Assembly (NCBI RefSeq): GCF_037126285.1
Contig: NZ_CP147012.1
Coordinates: 4,114,676 to 4,178,675, forward strand
DNA from: Bernardetia sp. MNP-M8
Lineage (GTDB): Bacteria; Bacteroidota; Bacteroidia; Cytophagales; Bernardetiaceae
Direction: 5' to 3'
DNA length: 64,000 bases
Shown here: piece by piece, positions 8,162 to 17,255 of the stretch
Layout: each line of letters opens with the position of its first letter
Numbering within the stretch: position 1 is the stretch's first letter
Position numbers and translations under genes: made by a program
The notes under the pieces: model-generated
Seen by the model: only the letters and a program-made list of their open reading frames with translations
The model's database searches: none
What the model was told of the DNA's origin: nothing

Positions 8162-9178
8162 CTATTTGTAATAATTGTTCAAAAGCTCTCTTGCTACTTC
8201 GACAGCATTTCTAGAGCCATTAGCAACTTGTTTTTCTAAATCTTCTATTTGTTTCTTTATTAATTCATTTGCATAAAAATCTCTTTTTAATCGCTCTTCA
8301 ATAGTTTGATGTAGCCATTGTTTGTTCTGCTGACTACGATTTATTTTAAAGAACCCATTTGAAGTTGTTTGTTTTACAAAGTCTTCAATGTTTTTCCAAA
8401 TATTCTCTATTCCTTCATTTTCTAAAGCCGAACAAATTTCTACTGGAACTGTCCATTTGGCATCATTAGGTGGGAAAAGATGCAAAGCGTGTTTATATTG
8501 TGATTTGGCTCGTGTAGCTGCATTTTTATTTTCTTTATCAGCTTTTGTAATGACGAGCATATCAGCCATTTCCATAATTCCACGTTTTATTCCCTGTAAC
8601 TCGTCGCCTGCACCTGCAAGCATAAGCAAAAGAAAAAAATCAACCATTCCTTTTACAATTGTTTCAGACTGTCCAACTCCAACAGTTTCTATCAAAATGA
8701 CATCAAAGCCTGCTGCCTCACATAAAAGCATTGTTTCTCTCGTTTTTTGACTAACTCCACCTAAAGAACTACGAGCTGGGGAAGGACGAATATAAGCGTT
8801 TTTATGATTAGAGAGTTTTTCCATTCTTGTTTTATCTCCCAAAATACTTCCTCCCGAACGCTGGCTACTTGGGTCAATGGCAAGAACAGCAATTTTTTTA
8901 TTTTTATTTTCTAGTTCAGTTGCTAAATCTGCCAAATAAAGTCCAAAAGTTTCAATAAATGTGCTTTTTCCAACCCCAGGAACTCCAGTAATTCCTACAC
9001 GAATAGAATTTCCTGTATAAGGCATAAGTCTGTCAATAATCTGTGTAGCAAGTTCATTATCACTTTCTAACTGACTTTCTATAAGTGTAATAGCTCTACT
9101 CAAAATAAAAGGATTATGAGCCAAAATTCCATCAATATATTCTTGGGATGTTAAACGTGAACGTCTGTTTTTTGCCAT
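8162..9178 (-). CDS. meaB: Methylmalonyl-CoA mutase-associated GTPase MeaB
   Basis: G-protein chaperone that protects and reloads adenosylcobalamin in methylmalonyl-CoA mutase. The P-loop GVPGVGKST is at residues 65-73, a switch region with DPSSQRSGGSILGDKTRM follows, then a VGVGQSE loop typical of MeaB/ArgK and a TKAD guanine-specificity motif. The 338-residue length is normal. The mutase genes are not in the window, so it is unlinked from its client here. The older name ArgK is a misnomer. Confidence 0.92.
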   Translation of the reverse strand: MAKNRRSRLTSQEYIDGILAHNPFILSRAITLIESQLESDNELATQIIDRLMPYTGNSIRVGITGVPGVGKSTFIETFGLYLADLATELENKNKKIAVLAIDPSSQRSGGSILGDKTRMEKLSNHKNAYIRPSPARSSLGGVSQKTRETMLLCEAAGFDVILIETVGVGQSETIVKGMVDFFLLLMLAGAGDELQGIKRGIMEMADMLVITKADKENKNAATRAKSQYKHALHLFPPNDAKWTVPVEICSALENEGIENIWKNIEDFVKQTTSNGFFKINRSQQNKQWLHQTIEERLKRDFYANELIKKQIEDLEKQVANGSRNAVEVARELLNNYYK

Positions 9179-9406
9179 AAAAATAAAAAATGTGAAATTA
9201 AATAACGTTGATAAGATGTGGATTGACTTTTTGTTTTGTCGTTTGATATAAGCAATTCATAGAAAAGCTAAACAAAAATGAGAAAAATACAAGTCTTGAT
9301 TTTAGATTCTTATCAAAAAAATGTTATTTTAGTTAAAAATAAAAATTTAATTTCTACTTATATCAAAAAATACTTCACAACGTACAAACGTATTTAAAAT
9401 AATTTG

Positions 9407-9414
9407 TATCTTTG
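9407..9414 (+). promoter_or_regulatory. -7 promoter box for the CHASE2 gene
   Basis: TATCTTTG matches the TAnnTTTG consensus 85 bases upstream of the ATG at 9499. It is the only clear signal in the 320-base gene-free stretch 9179-9498; I see no RNA gene or repeat there. Confidence 0.55.
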
Positions 9415-9498
9415 TAGGAATAGAAATGAGTTTTTGTTTTATCAGTATCTATCAAAAATCGATATTCATTCTATTATTTACAACTTATCTATTTACTA

Positions 9499-10716
9499 AT
9501 GCGTTTTTTACGAAAAATATTCAATCTTGCTACAATTACAGGAACAATCGCCATTTTTGCGTTTATGCTTCTGCTTCAAACAGTAGCCGTAAATTTTGAT
9601 TTTCTCAATATTTTCGAACAGACGATTAATAACTTCAAAATCTCTGATGTTTATTTTTCTCAAATAAGAGATAATGAGAAGATAGAAATAGATACAAATA
9701 TAGTTATTGTAAATATTGGTTATCTACCTAGAGCAGGATTAGGAGCGCAAATAGAAGTTATTTCAAGATATAAACCGAAAATAATTGGACTAGATGCTCT
9801 TTTGACAGGAGCAAGAAAGCCTGAGCAAGATTCTACTTTAGAAGCCTTTTTAAAAATTGCAAGCGAAAGATGTCCTATTGTTTTTGCTTCAAAACTAGAA
9901 AAGCCAAACGAAGAAAGTAAAAGTTTTGATAGTTTAGGACTTCCTCACCAACCATTTCAAAAGTATATACAAACAGGTTATGTAAATGTTGTTACAGATG
10001 AAGATACAAAGTTTGAAACAGCTCGTATTGTTTCTCCAAAAGAAAAAGTAAAAGATTCAACAATTTATAGTTTTGCAACCAAACTCATACAACTTTCTTA
10101 TCCTGATAAAGCCGAAAAACTTTTGGAAAGGAATAATGAAGTAGAAACGATTTATTATCGTGGAAATTGGCAAAAGTTTATGGTCATTGACCCAATGGAT
10201 GTTTTAGATGAAAATTTTGATCCTTCTTTCTTTAAAGACAAAATTGTCATTATGGGCTATATGGGTTCTACTTTCATAGAAGATGATGGTGTAGATGATA
10301 GATATTACACACCACTGAATGTACGACCTGTCGGAAGGGCAGCAACGGATATGTATGGAATTATGATTCATGCAAATATGCTTTCGATGATTTTACACGA
10401 AAATTATATTGATGTAATTCCTTCTTATTTAGCGATTATTATTTCTGTTTTGATGTGTTTTTTTAACGTTGTATTATTTACCTATATCTATTTTCATAGA
10501 AAATTAGGAACTTGGTATGATGTCATCACAAAAGGTGTTCAGCTTGTAGAAGTTATTATCTTTGTATTTATTTTTATCTGGACATTGGCTACTTATAATC
10601 TTATGTTAGAAATAACTGTTGGAGTTTTGGCAGTAGTTTTATCTGGAGATGTCTTAGAAGTATTTTTAGCTATATTGGCTAATATGTATCCTAAATCTAC
10701 TCGTGCCTATGAATAA
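9499..10716 (+). CDS. CHASE2 sensor protein without output domain
   Basis: An extracytoplasmic sensor. One N-terminal helix (about 12-34) leads into a CHASE2 domain with recognisable features: IVIVNIG, a Y-K-P-K-x-I-G-L-D-A strand, FKDKIVIMGYMGST, and DDRYYTPLN followed by M-Y-G-I-M-I-H-A-N. Three C-terminal transmembrane helices follow (about 303-390), as in other CHASE2 proteins. The usual kinase, adenylate cyclase or GGDEF output is absent: the protein ends 16 residues after the last helix. The next gene encodes a FecR-like secreted protein, suggesting a two-component envelope module. Ligand unknown. Confidence 0.8.
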   Translation: MRFLRKIFNLATITGTIAIFAFMLLLQTVAVNFDFLNIFEQTINNFKISDVYFSQIRDNEKIEIDTNIVIVNIGYLPRAGLGAQIEVISRYKPKIIGLDALLTGARKPEQDSTLEAFLKIASERCPIVFASKLEKPNEESKSFDSLGLPHQPFQKYIQTGYVNVVTDEDTKFETARIVSPKEKVKDSTIYSFATKLIQLSYPDKAEKLLERNNEVETIYYRGNWQKFMVIDPMDVLDENFDPSFFKDKIVIMGYMGSTFIEDDGVDDRYYTPLNVRPVGRAATDMYGIMIHANMLSMILHENYIDVIPSYLAIIISVLMCFFNVVLFTYIYFHRKLGTWYDVITKGVQLVEVIIFVFIFIWTLATYNLMLEITVGVLAVVLSGDVLEVFLAILANMYPKSTRAYE

Positions 10717-11080
10717 AAAATAAGTGAAAAATAAGAAAGAGAAAAACATTAATTTGACTGTGCTACAACTAAAAATAACTAAAATCTGTATCCAGTAATA
10801 AAAACAGAAAATTAGGATAAAAATTACATGTTTTTACATCTTTTTATCAAGTTTTCACGTAAAACAAGTATATAATTATTTTTTGTTCAATTTTTGTAGA
10901 AGCATATTTAATAGTTATCTGACAACCTTTGATCAAAAAAATAGTTATACTTAACAAAGCACATACTGAAAAACGAGTTTGAATAAACGATGTCTTTCAA
11001 AGCTATTCAAAACTATATTAAATTTAAAGTATTCAAAAAATACATTAATCAAATACTTATCTCAATTAAATTTTAAAACT
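10717..11080 (+). other. Gene-free stretch between CHASE2 and FecR-like genes
   Basis: AT-rich, with no clear TAnnTTTG box and no hairpin. The in-frame extension of the next gene from 10979 covers part of it but lacks coding character. It could hold a weak promoter or a long leader. Confidence 0.4.
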
Positions 11081-12046
11081 ATGAAAACAAAATCACTATT
11101 TCTAGTAGCTCTTATGTTACTTATCGGTGGAACTACAATGGCACAAAATTATGCCTTTCGTGTTCTGACGGCAAAAGGAAACAATACAGCTTCTAAAAAC
11201 GCAATCCGTGTAGGCTCTAAACTGAATGATACTGACGTTATCGTTATGGAAGAAGGTGGATATTTAGGTCTTTTACATACCAATGGACAAACGGTTGAGC
11301 TTCGCACAAAAGGAACATATAAAGTAAACGAACTTGCAAGTAACTTGAAAGCAAGTAATAATTCTAGTCTTACTTCTCGTTATGCAAACTATGTAGTTTC
11401 TGAACTTACTTCTTCTGCTGAAGAAGCTAGTGGTGAAAATCGTTATAAGCACATGGGAAAAACAGGTGCTGTAGAGCGTGGAGATAAAAAAGCTATTACT
11501 ATTATTCAAGAGAGTAAAGTAAACCTGCTAGGTGATAAGTTAGAAATTGAATGGTTTGTTTACGAAGACTTAGCTAAGGTTAGTCCTAAGGATGTAAGAG
11601 AATACCGTGTTGTTCTTACTGATTTACGTAACAATGAACTTTATTCAGAAGTAACTAAAGAAACTTCTTATGTAATTGATTTTTCTCGTCCTGAATTGAA
11701 AGACCAAACTGCTATTCTTTACAGAGTAGAAGTTGCTGATGAGGATAAAAAAGATAAATCAATTAAGTCTCGTGACCAAGTTATCAAGAAGGAAAATAAT
11801 AGCGATGCTAAGAAAGAAATCCGTGAGCAATTAGACCAAATTGGTGATGATACTGCTCTAGGACACCTTATCAAAGCTCAATACTTGGAAGAAACGGGTT
11901 ATTATGCAGAAGCTGCAATGGCTTATAAGGCTGCAATGGCTTTAGCTCCTGAAGTAGAAACATACAAAATTCTTTATGACAGTTTCACAGAACGTAATGA
12001 GATGAGTGAAAAAGCTATTTTAGGAAAAACATCTCTAAATGACTAA
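11081..12046 (+). CDS. Secreted FecR-like protein with C-terminal TPR-like segment
   Basis: The ATG at 11081 gives a clean signal peptide ending TTMAQ; the frame is open back to 10979 but that extension is unlikely. Residues after the signal show a FecR-like pattern: IRVGSKLNDTDVI, then EEGGYLGLLHTNGQTVELR and a short strand. The C-terminal part has a helical repeat (LIKAQYLEETGYYAEAAMAYKAAMALAP) resembling one TPR. It lies 364 bases downstream of the CHASE2 gene on the same strand. FecR-like sequences are known beside CHASE2 domains in other bacteria, so a partnership is inferred. No enzymatic motif is seen. A very strong terminator follows. Confidence 0.6.
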   Translation: MKTKSLFLVALMLLIGGTTMAQNYAFRVLTAKGNNTASKNAIRVGSKLNDTDVIVMEEGGYLGLLHTNGQTVELRTKGTYKVNELASNLKASNNSSLTSRYANYVVSELTSSAEEASGENRYKHMGKTGAVERGDKKAITIIQESKVNLLGDKLEIEWFVYEDLAKVSPKDVREYRVVLTDLRNNELYSEVTKETSYVIDFSRPELKDQTAILYRVEVADEDKKDKSIKSRDQVIKKENNSDAKKEIREQLDQIGDDTALGHLIKAQYLEETGYYAEAAMAYKAAMALAPEVETYKILYDSFTERNEMSEKAILGKTSLND

Positions 12047-12080
12047 TAATTGTATTCAGTATTAGAAATTTATATACCAA

Positions 12081-12112
12081 AAAGGGTCTTTACTTAATTG
12101 TAAAGACCTTTT
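12081..12112. terminator. Strong bidirectional terminator
   Basis: A 13-bp stem (AAAGGGTCTTTAC paired with GTAAAGACCTTTT, one G-T pair) with a 6-nt loop and flanking A and T runs. It separates the FecR-like gene from the convergent M61 peptidase gene. Confidence 0.9.
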
Positions 12113-12139
12113 TTGTTTTTTATTAAAAATAGTTGAGAT

Positions 12140-14068
12140 TTATAATTCCCATTTTTCCCAAGCCTTCAAGAGTTGGATTTGTTTTTCGTTTTTGTCTTGA
12201 GCTTCTTCAAAACCAAAATCTTGTTCTTGTTCTACAAATACAGGTTTAGATTTTAAAAGACATTTTTTCATTTTATTTTTCTTGCCTTTCTTTCTATTTA
12301 CCAAAATCTTCATTACCTCGTCTTCTTTGTAACTTGCTTCTGAAATCAAAGTTAAGAAATTAGTAGCATCTACTTTTTGGCTATTTACTTCCAAAATGAC
12401 ATCTCCTTCTTTAAACATTTCTCCAAACTTATTTGCTCCTTCTAAACTAAGAACACTTACTTCTTTGGTTTGTGGATCGACAACTAAACCAATGTTTCCA
12501 AAGTTAAATACTTCTTCTGTTCCTTCACCAGTCGTATTGATTCCAATAGTTTTTAGATATTTAGTGTAAGGTAATTCTTTGCTTCCCTCTACATAATCAG
12601 CAAAAAAAGTGCGAATTTCAGGATAAGTAATCTCAGCAATTACATCAAAAAGTTTGTCATCTTCAAAAGGTTTGTCTGTTCCATATTTTTTAGATAAATC
12701 TTGCATTAAGTTCATCAAACCGTATTTTCCATCAGATAATTCTCTCAATCGAACATCTAACATCCAGCCAATTAAAGCACCTTTTTCATAGACATTTCCA
12801 TATTGGTCAGCATGTTCATCTAAGCAGCCCAAACTCATTTCTGTAAAAGGAACATCAGAATATTTATTATTCGCTTCACTTACTTTATCACGCATCTTAC
12901 CCAAAAATTCTTCTAAAGGAATAAGTCCTTGTTGTAACAAAACATGGTTTGCAAAATATTCAGTAACTCCTTCGTAAAGCCATAAATGTTTTGACATTTC
13001 AGGATTGATAAAATCAAAATAATGAATTTGTTCTGAGTGAATAGAAAGAGGAGTCAGAATATGAAAAAATTCGTGAGCTGCAATTTCTACAACTGTGTTT
13101 GCAAGACGAGAAGCTGGCATATTAGGCAAGAAATAAAGAGAAGAATAAGAATGTTCTAATGCTCCATACGAACCCGAATTACTAAAACCATCAAAAATAT
13201 AAATTAAGAACGCATATTTTTTGATAGGCAATGTTCCACCTAAATAATTTTTTTGTGCTTCTAATGATTTCTGAACTTCTTTAGCTACTTCTTTTGCCTT
13301 TACTGTTCCCTTTTCGTGAAAAACAGAAACCAAAATTTCAGCTCCTCCTACCTCAAAAGTAACTGTATCAGGAACAGAATATAACATCGGAGAATCTGCC
13401 AAAAGATGATAATCTGAAACTAAATAAAGGTCATTTTTCTTTGTAGAGTTGATAGATACTAAAGGTGTAGAGCCATAAAATTTTTCAGGTTTGATAACAT
13501 CTATCAAAAATGAGTTGCGTTTTAATCCTTCCAAATAACCAAAACAACCGTGTGTATTGATTACAAAAACCTCATCTTCAATATCTGTTCCCCCTGGTTC
13601 GAATACTTTATTTTTTTCTTGTGAGTCAAAAGTATCATCTACTAAATACGTAATTTTATAGATGTTTTTAGCAGGAAAACGCCATTCGTTTTCATTAGGA
13701 TGAGTAAAACCGATTTCATTGCCTTCTTTATCAAATACTTTAAAATCACTCAAAAATCGTCCAAAATCATAAATATGATATGTCCCAGGAACAATTTTGG
13801 GCATAAAAAAAGAAATAGAATCTTCTTTTGGAGGGTCTGTAGGTTCGACAGCAGGTCGGAACTTATCTAAGTTTGTAATTAAAAGTTCGACAGGAACTTT
13901 GTCATTTTTTACTTTTGTGAGGTCAAGTTGGTACGAATATACTATTTCTAAAGGATCGTAGAGTTGAACATCGAATGTTGTTCCTTGCTGTGCAAAGGTG
14001 GACTGAGCAGAAAAGCCAAATACACAAAGTAAAAAGATAAATTTAGAACTAAATGAAAAAATATTCAT
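12140..14068 (-). CDS. M61-family peptidase (glycyl aminopeptidase-like) with PDZ domain
   Basis: A zinc metallopeptidase exported through an N-terminal signal (cleavage after STFAQ). The catalytic helix reads HEFFH at residues 332-336, and the third zinc ligand is in LYEGVTEYF around residue 366, which is the M61 gluzincin arrangement. Upstream lies the N-terminal beta domain (PKIVPGTYHIYDFGRF). Residues about 525-600 form a PDZ domain (VILEVNSQKVDATNF). Length of 642 is normal. Family members cleave N-terminal glycine or alanine peptides; here the site is likely periplasmic or outer-membrane associated. Monocistronic. Confidence 0.9.
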   Translation of the reverse strand: MNIFSFSSKFIFLLCVFGFSAQSTFAQQGTTFDVQLYDPLEIVYSYQLDLTKVKNDKVPVELLITNLDKFRPAVEPTDPPKEDSISFFMPKIVPGTYHIYDFGRFLSDFKVFDKEGNEIGFTHPNENEWRFPAKNIYKITYLVDDTFDSQEKNKVFEPGGTDIEDEVFVINTHGCFGYLEGLKRNSFLIDVIKPEKFYGSTPLVSINSTKKNDLYLVSDYHLLADSPMLYSVPDTVTFEVGGAEILVSVFHEKGTVKAKEVAKEVQKSLEAQKNYLGGTLPIKKYAFLIYIFDGFSNSGSYGALEHSYSSLYFLPNMPASRLANTVVEIAAHEFFHILTPLSIHSEQIHYFDFINPEMSKHLWLYEGVTEYFANHVLLQQGLIPLEEFLGKMRDKVSEANNKYSDVPFTEMSLGCLDEHADQYGNVYEKGALIGWMLDVRLRELSDGKYGLMNLMQDLSKKYGTDKPFEDDKLFDVIAEITYPEIRTFFADYVEGSKELPYTKYLKTIGINTTGEGTEEVFNFGNIGLVVDPQTKEVSVLSLEGANKFGEMFKEGDVILEVNSQKVDATNFLTLISEASYKEDEVMKILVNRKKGKKNKMKKCLLKSKPVFVEQEQDFGFEEAQDKNEKQIQLLKAWEKWEL

Positions 14069-14182
14069 AAGATAAAATTAAGAGAGTAAAAATATAAAAG
14101 AAATGATTTTTAAATAAAAATTCATGTATATATAAGTAGCAATTTGAATGACAAGTAAAGATTTTACAAGGTTCTGTTTTGA

Positions 14183-14566
14183 TTATTTATGATTTTTAGA
14201 ATAAAACTGTATTTCCAAAATGTAACCTGTCATTGCTCCAAATGTATAACTGATTATATCATTCCATTGAAAATTATTTCCTAAAATCAATCTACTCGCT
14301 TTATAACTTCTAATAAAATTAATCCAATCTGCTTGATAGAGTTGTAGAAATTCGATGCCACAACAAAACAAAAGAGTAAGTATAAAAATTTTGTAAGATT
14401 GAGCTTTTATAAATAGAAATCCAAAAATCAAGAAAAATAAAACAGCATAAAGATAATCTCCAAAATAGTCAGTTATAAAACTAGAAATAAATTCAGTTCT
14501 GGAAACCAAGCCAATTGTAATAGTAAGGACAATTGATAAGAAATAAATTTTTCGGTTTCTTGTCAT
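14183..14566 (-). CDS. DUF2809 small membrane protein
   Basis: A 127-residue protein with about four transmembrane helices. The pattern GLVSRTEF, FGDYLYAVLFFLIFGFLF, CGIEFLQLYQADWINFIR and LILGNNFQWNDIISYTFGA matches DUF2809, a family of small integral inner-membrane proteins of unknown function. The ATG at 14566 starts directly before the first helix. It is alone between the M61 gene and a divergent thioesterase gene. Confidence 0.75.
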   Translation of the reverse strand: MTRNRKIYFLSIVLTITIGLVSRTEFISSFITDYFGDYLYAVLFFLIFGFLFIKAQSYKIFILTLLFCCGIEFLQLYQADWINFIRSYKASRLILGNNFQWNDIISYTFGAMTGYILEIQFYSKNHK

Positions 14567-14684
14567 TTTTAATAGGTTGAAATTTATAAATCAAAATTAC
14601 TTCAAATTATTCTAAACTATTTCAATAAATTTGAATTTTAAAGCAAAGGGAATTATTATTTTTAAATCAAAACCAAATCATAAA

Positions 14685-15110
14685 ATGAGTATCAAAATAA
14701 AACCAGTAGAACAAATCAATGAAGGACAAAAAAATACAATGGTTAGTTTTTTAGGCATTGAAATTACAGATGTTACAGAAACATCAATCAGTGGAAAAAT
14801 GCCTATTGATGAGCGTCATATACAAATTATGGGAGTGTTACATGGTGGAGGTTCTGTTGTTCTTGCCGAAACCTTGGGAAGTATTGCTGCCAATATGAGC
14901 GTTGATACAGAAAAATATGCTTGTATGGGATTAGAAATAAATGCAAATCATATCCGACCTGTTCCAAAGGGAAAATGGGTATATGGAACAGCAATAGCCT
15001 TGCATGTAGGGAAAAAAACACACGTTTGGGAAATCAAAATGACTAATGAAGAAGGCAAACTGACTTGTATCAGTAGAATAACCATGGCTGTTGTTGAGCG
15101 TTTTCATTAA
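14685..15110 (+). CDS. Hotdog-fold acyl-CoA thioesterase (PaaI / DHNA-CoA type)
   Basis: Hydrolyses an acyl- or aroyl-CoA thioester in the cytoplasm. The start at the ATG 14685 removes an 18-residue lysine-rich extension from a TTG at 14631 and gives the normal 141-residue length. The hotdog helix signature is HGGGSVVLAETLGSIAAN, where the H-G-G-x-x-x-x-L-x-E pattern supplies the catalytic glutamate of the PaaI-type. NHIRPVPKGKWVYGTA is the matching strand. The 1,4-dihydroxy-2-naphthoyl-CoA hydrolase of menaquinone synthesis belongs here, but no menaquinone genes are adjacent, so specificity is open. Confidence 0.8.
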   Translation: MSIKIKPVEQINEGQKNTMVSFLGIEITDVTETSISGKMPIDERHIQIMGVLHGGGSVVLAETLGSIAANMSVDTEKYACMGLEINANHIRPVPKGKWVYGTAIALHVGKKTHVWEIKMTNEEGKLTCISRITMAVVERFH

Positions 15111-15143
15111 GGTTTTTTTTAAGACTTTTAGTGATTTTATGGC

Positions 15144-15151
15144 TATCTTTG
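15144..15151 (+). promoter_or_regulatory. -7 promoter box for the PurF-like gene
   Basis: TATCTTTG, a full TAnnTTTG match, 68 bases before the ATG at 15219 and after the thioesterase stop. Confidence 0.55.
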
Positions 15152-15218
15152 TATAATAATTGAACTATTAATCGAATTCAGAATACATAATTCATTCCCA
15201 CCTTTTCTTTCTTCTATT

Positions 15219-17192
15219 ATGAGCGAATCTCTCAAACATGAATGTGGAGTAGCATTCTTACGCCTTCGAAAACCACTTGGATATTATATAGAAAAATATG
15301 GAACACCTGCTTACCCAGTCAATAAAATGTTTTTATTGATGGAAAAACAACACAACCGAGGACAAGACGGTGCAGGACTAGCGAGCATCAAAATTGATAT
15401 GAAAAAAGGTCATCAGTATATTGATAGACTTCGTTCGATAGAAGAACAACCCATTAATCATATCTTTAGTAAAGTAGGTAAAAAATTTACTAAGGCTCAA
15501 AAAGAAGGTAAAAAATATTACAATGCTAAATGGGTAAAAGAAAATATTCCCTTTGCAGGTGAGTTATTTATAGGTCATTTGCGTTATGCAACTTATGGCG
15601 CAAATGATGTTCGTTTTTGTCACCCTCTTTTGAGAAGTAGCAACTGGAGAAGCCGAAATCTACTTTTAGCAGGAAATTTTAATATGACAAATGCCGAAGA
15701 ATTATTTAATCATTTGGCACAATTAGGACAATTTCCACAAGAACAAGGTGATACAATAACAGCCTTAGAAAAAATTGGGCATTTTTTGGATAGAGAAAAT
15801 CAACATTATTATGCTCAATATCAGCAAGAAGAAAGAGCAAAATTAGCTTTTGATGTAAGTCTGAATGGAAAAAATGATAACCAAAACTATGAAACTCATG
15901 AGCAAAATCAAACGCTTACAAATGAAGAAATCATAGAAAAAGTAGAAAAAAATATTGATTGGAAAAAAATATTAGAGCGTTCTTGCAACGATTTTGATGG
16001 TGGATATGTCATGGTAGGGATGGCAGGTCATGGAGATGCTTTTGTGGCTCGTGACCCTGCAAGTATTCGTCCAGCCTATTATTATATCAATGATGAGATT
16101 ATTGTAGCTGCTTCTGAAAAACCTGCAATCAAAACAGCTTTTAATTGTGAGTATTCGGAAATACAAGAGCTTGAAGGAGGTCATGCATTGGTTGTAGACA
16201 AAGAAGCAAATTATGAAATAATCAAGTTTCAAGAACCACTACCGAAAAAGTCGTGTAGTTTTGAAAGAATTTATTTTTCAAGAGGAACAGATCCAGAGAT
16301 TTATAACGAACGAAAAATGTTAGGTCGTCAGTTGCATCATCAAGTTTTGGAAGCAATTGATTACGATTTAGAAAATTCTATTTTTTCTTATATTCCTAAT
16401 ACTGCCGAAACTGCGTTTTTGGGTTTGGTAAAAGGAGTAGAAAAACATTTGATAGCACAGCGAGAAAAAACATTAAATACTGATGAATCTTTGTCACAGC
16501 AAGAATTAGTGAAAATTATGTCCTTCCGTCCTAGAGTTGAAAAACTGGTAATTAAAGATTCTAAAATGCGAACTTTCATTACTGGAGATGCTCAACGAGA
16601 TGATATGGTAGCACATGTTTATGATACCACTTATGAGATTGTCAGAAAAGGAATCGATACACTTGTTGTCATCGATGATTCGATTGTTAGAGGAACAACA
16701 TTAGAAAAAAGTATCTTGACAATGTTGGATAAATTAGAACCTAAGAAAATTGTTATTGTTTCTTCTGCTCCTCAAATTCGTTTTCCTGACTGTTATGGAA
16801 TTGATATGTCTAGGCAACACGAATTTGTTGTTTTTCGTGCATTATTGGCTCTCTTGGAACAACATCATTTGAAATATATGCTTGACGATGTTTATGAAAA
16901 ATGTTTGAAATCAAAGAAATTACCTTTAGAAAAAGTAGTTAATCATGTCAAAGAATTATATGATATGTTTGAGTACGAACAAGTTTCAGATAAGGTAGCC
17001 GAAATTATTTCAAAGAATATCAAAGCAGAAGTAAAAGTAGTTTATCAAACAGTAGAAAATTTACATAAAGCCTGTCCAAATCATTCTGGAGATTGGTATT
17101 TTACAGGAAATTATCCTACACAAGGAGGAAATAGAGTAGCTAATCAAGCCTTTATTAACTTCATGGAAGGAAAGAAAACAAGAGCTTATTAA
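15219..17192 (+). CDS. purF: Divergent amidophosphoribosyltransferase (PurF-like)
   Basis: Two domains. The N-terminal class II glutaminase keeps the nucleophile near the start (HECGVA, Cys9) and versions of the family motifs: RGQDGAG, GHLRYATYG, and LAGNFNMTN where PurF usually has N-G-N-x-T-N. The C-terminal phosphoribosyltransferase shows the PRPP loop VVIDDSIVRGTT near residue 482-493 and RDPASIRPAYYY. At 657 residues it is about 150 longer than E. coli PurF, through an insertion near residues 195-245 and a C-terminal extension. It should make phosphoribosylamine from PRPP and glutamine. The degenerate motifs suggest it may be a paralogue of the main PurF with altered specificity. Confidence 0.8.
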   Translation: MSESLKHECGVAFLRLRKPLGYYIEKYGTPAYPVNKMFLLMEKQHNRGQDGAGLASIKIDMKKGHQYIDRLRSIEEQPINHIFSKVGKKFTKAQKEGKKYYNAKWVKENIPFAGELFIGHLRYATYGANDVRFCHPLLRSSNWRSRNLLLAGNFNMTNAEELFNHLAQLGQFPQEQGDTITALEKIGHFLDRENQHYYAQYQQEERAKLAFDVSLNGKNDNQNYETHEQNQTLTNEEIIEKVEKNIDWKKILERSCNDFDGGYVMVGMAGHGDAFVARDPASIRPAYYYINDEIIVAASEKPAIKTAFNCEYSEIQELEGGHALVVDKEANYEIIKFQEPLPKKSCSFERIYFSRGTDPEIYNERKMLGRQLHHQVLEAIDYDLENSIFSYIPNTAETAFLGLVKGVEKHLIAQREKTLNTDESLSQQELVKIMSFRPRVEKLVIKDSKMRTFITGDAQRDDMVAHVYDTTYEIVRKGIDTLVVIDDSIVRGTTLEKSILTMLDKLEPKKIVIVSSAPQIRFPDCYGIDMSRQHEFVVFRALLALLEQHHLKYMLDDVYEKCLKSKKLPLEKVVNHVKELYDMFEYEQVSDKVAEIISKNIKAEVKVVYQTVENLHKACPNHSGDWYFTGNYPTQGGNRVANQAFINFMEGKKTRAY

Positions 17193-17198
17193 AAAAAG

Positions 17199-17231
17199 AA
17201 ACCTATAAGGCTTTCAAAACCTTATAGGTTT
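17199..17231 (+). terminator. Terminator-like hairpin after the PurF-like gene
   Basis: AAACCTATAAGG (17199-17210) pairs perfectly with CCTTATAGGTTT (17220-17231) over a 9-nt loop, 6 bases past the stop. A third partial copy (AAACCTATAA) follows at 17240, so it may also be a repeat. Confidence 0.7.
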
Positions 17232-17255
17232 GAATATCTAAAACCTATAAAAAAA

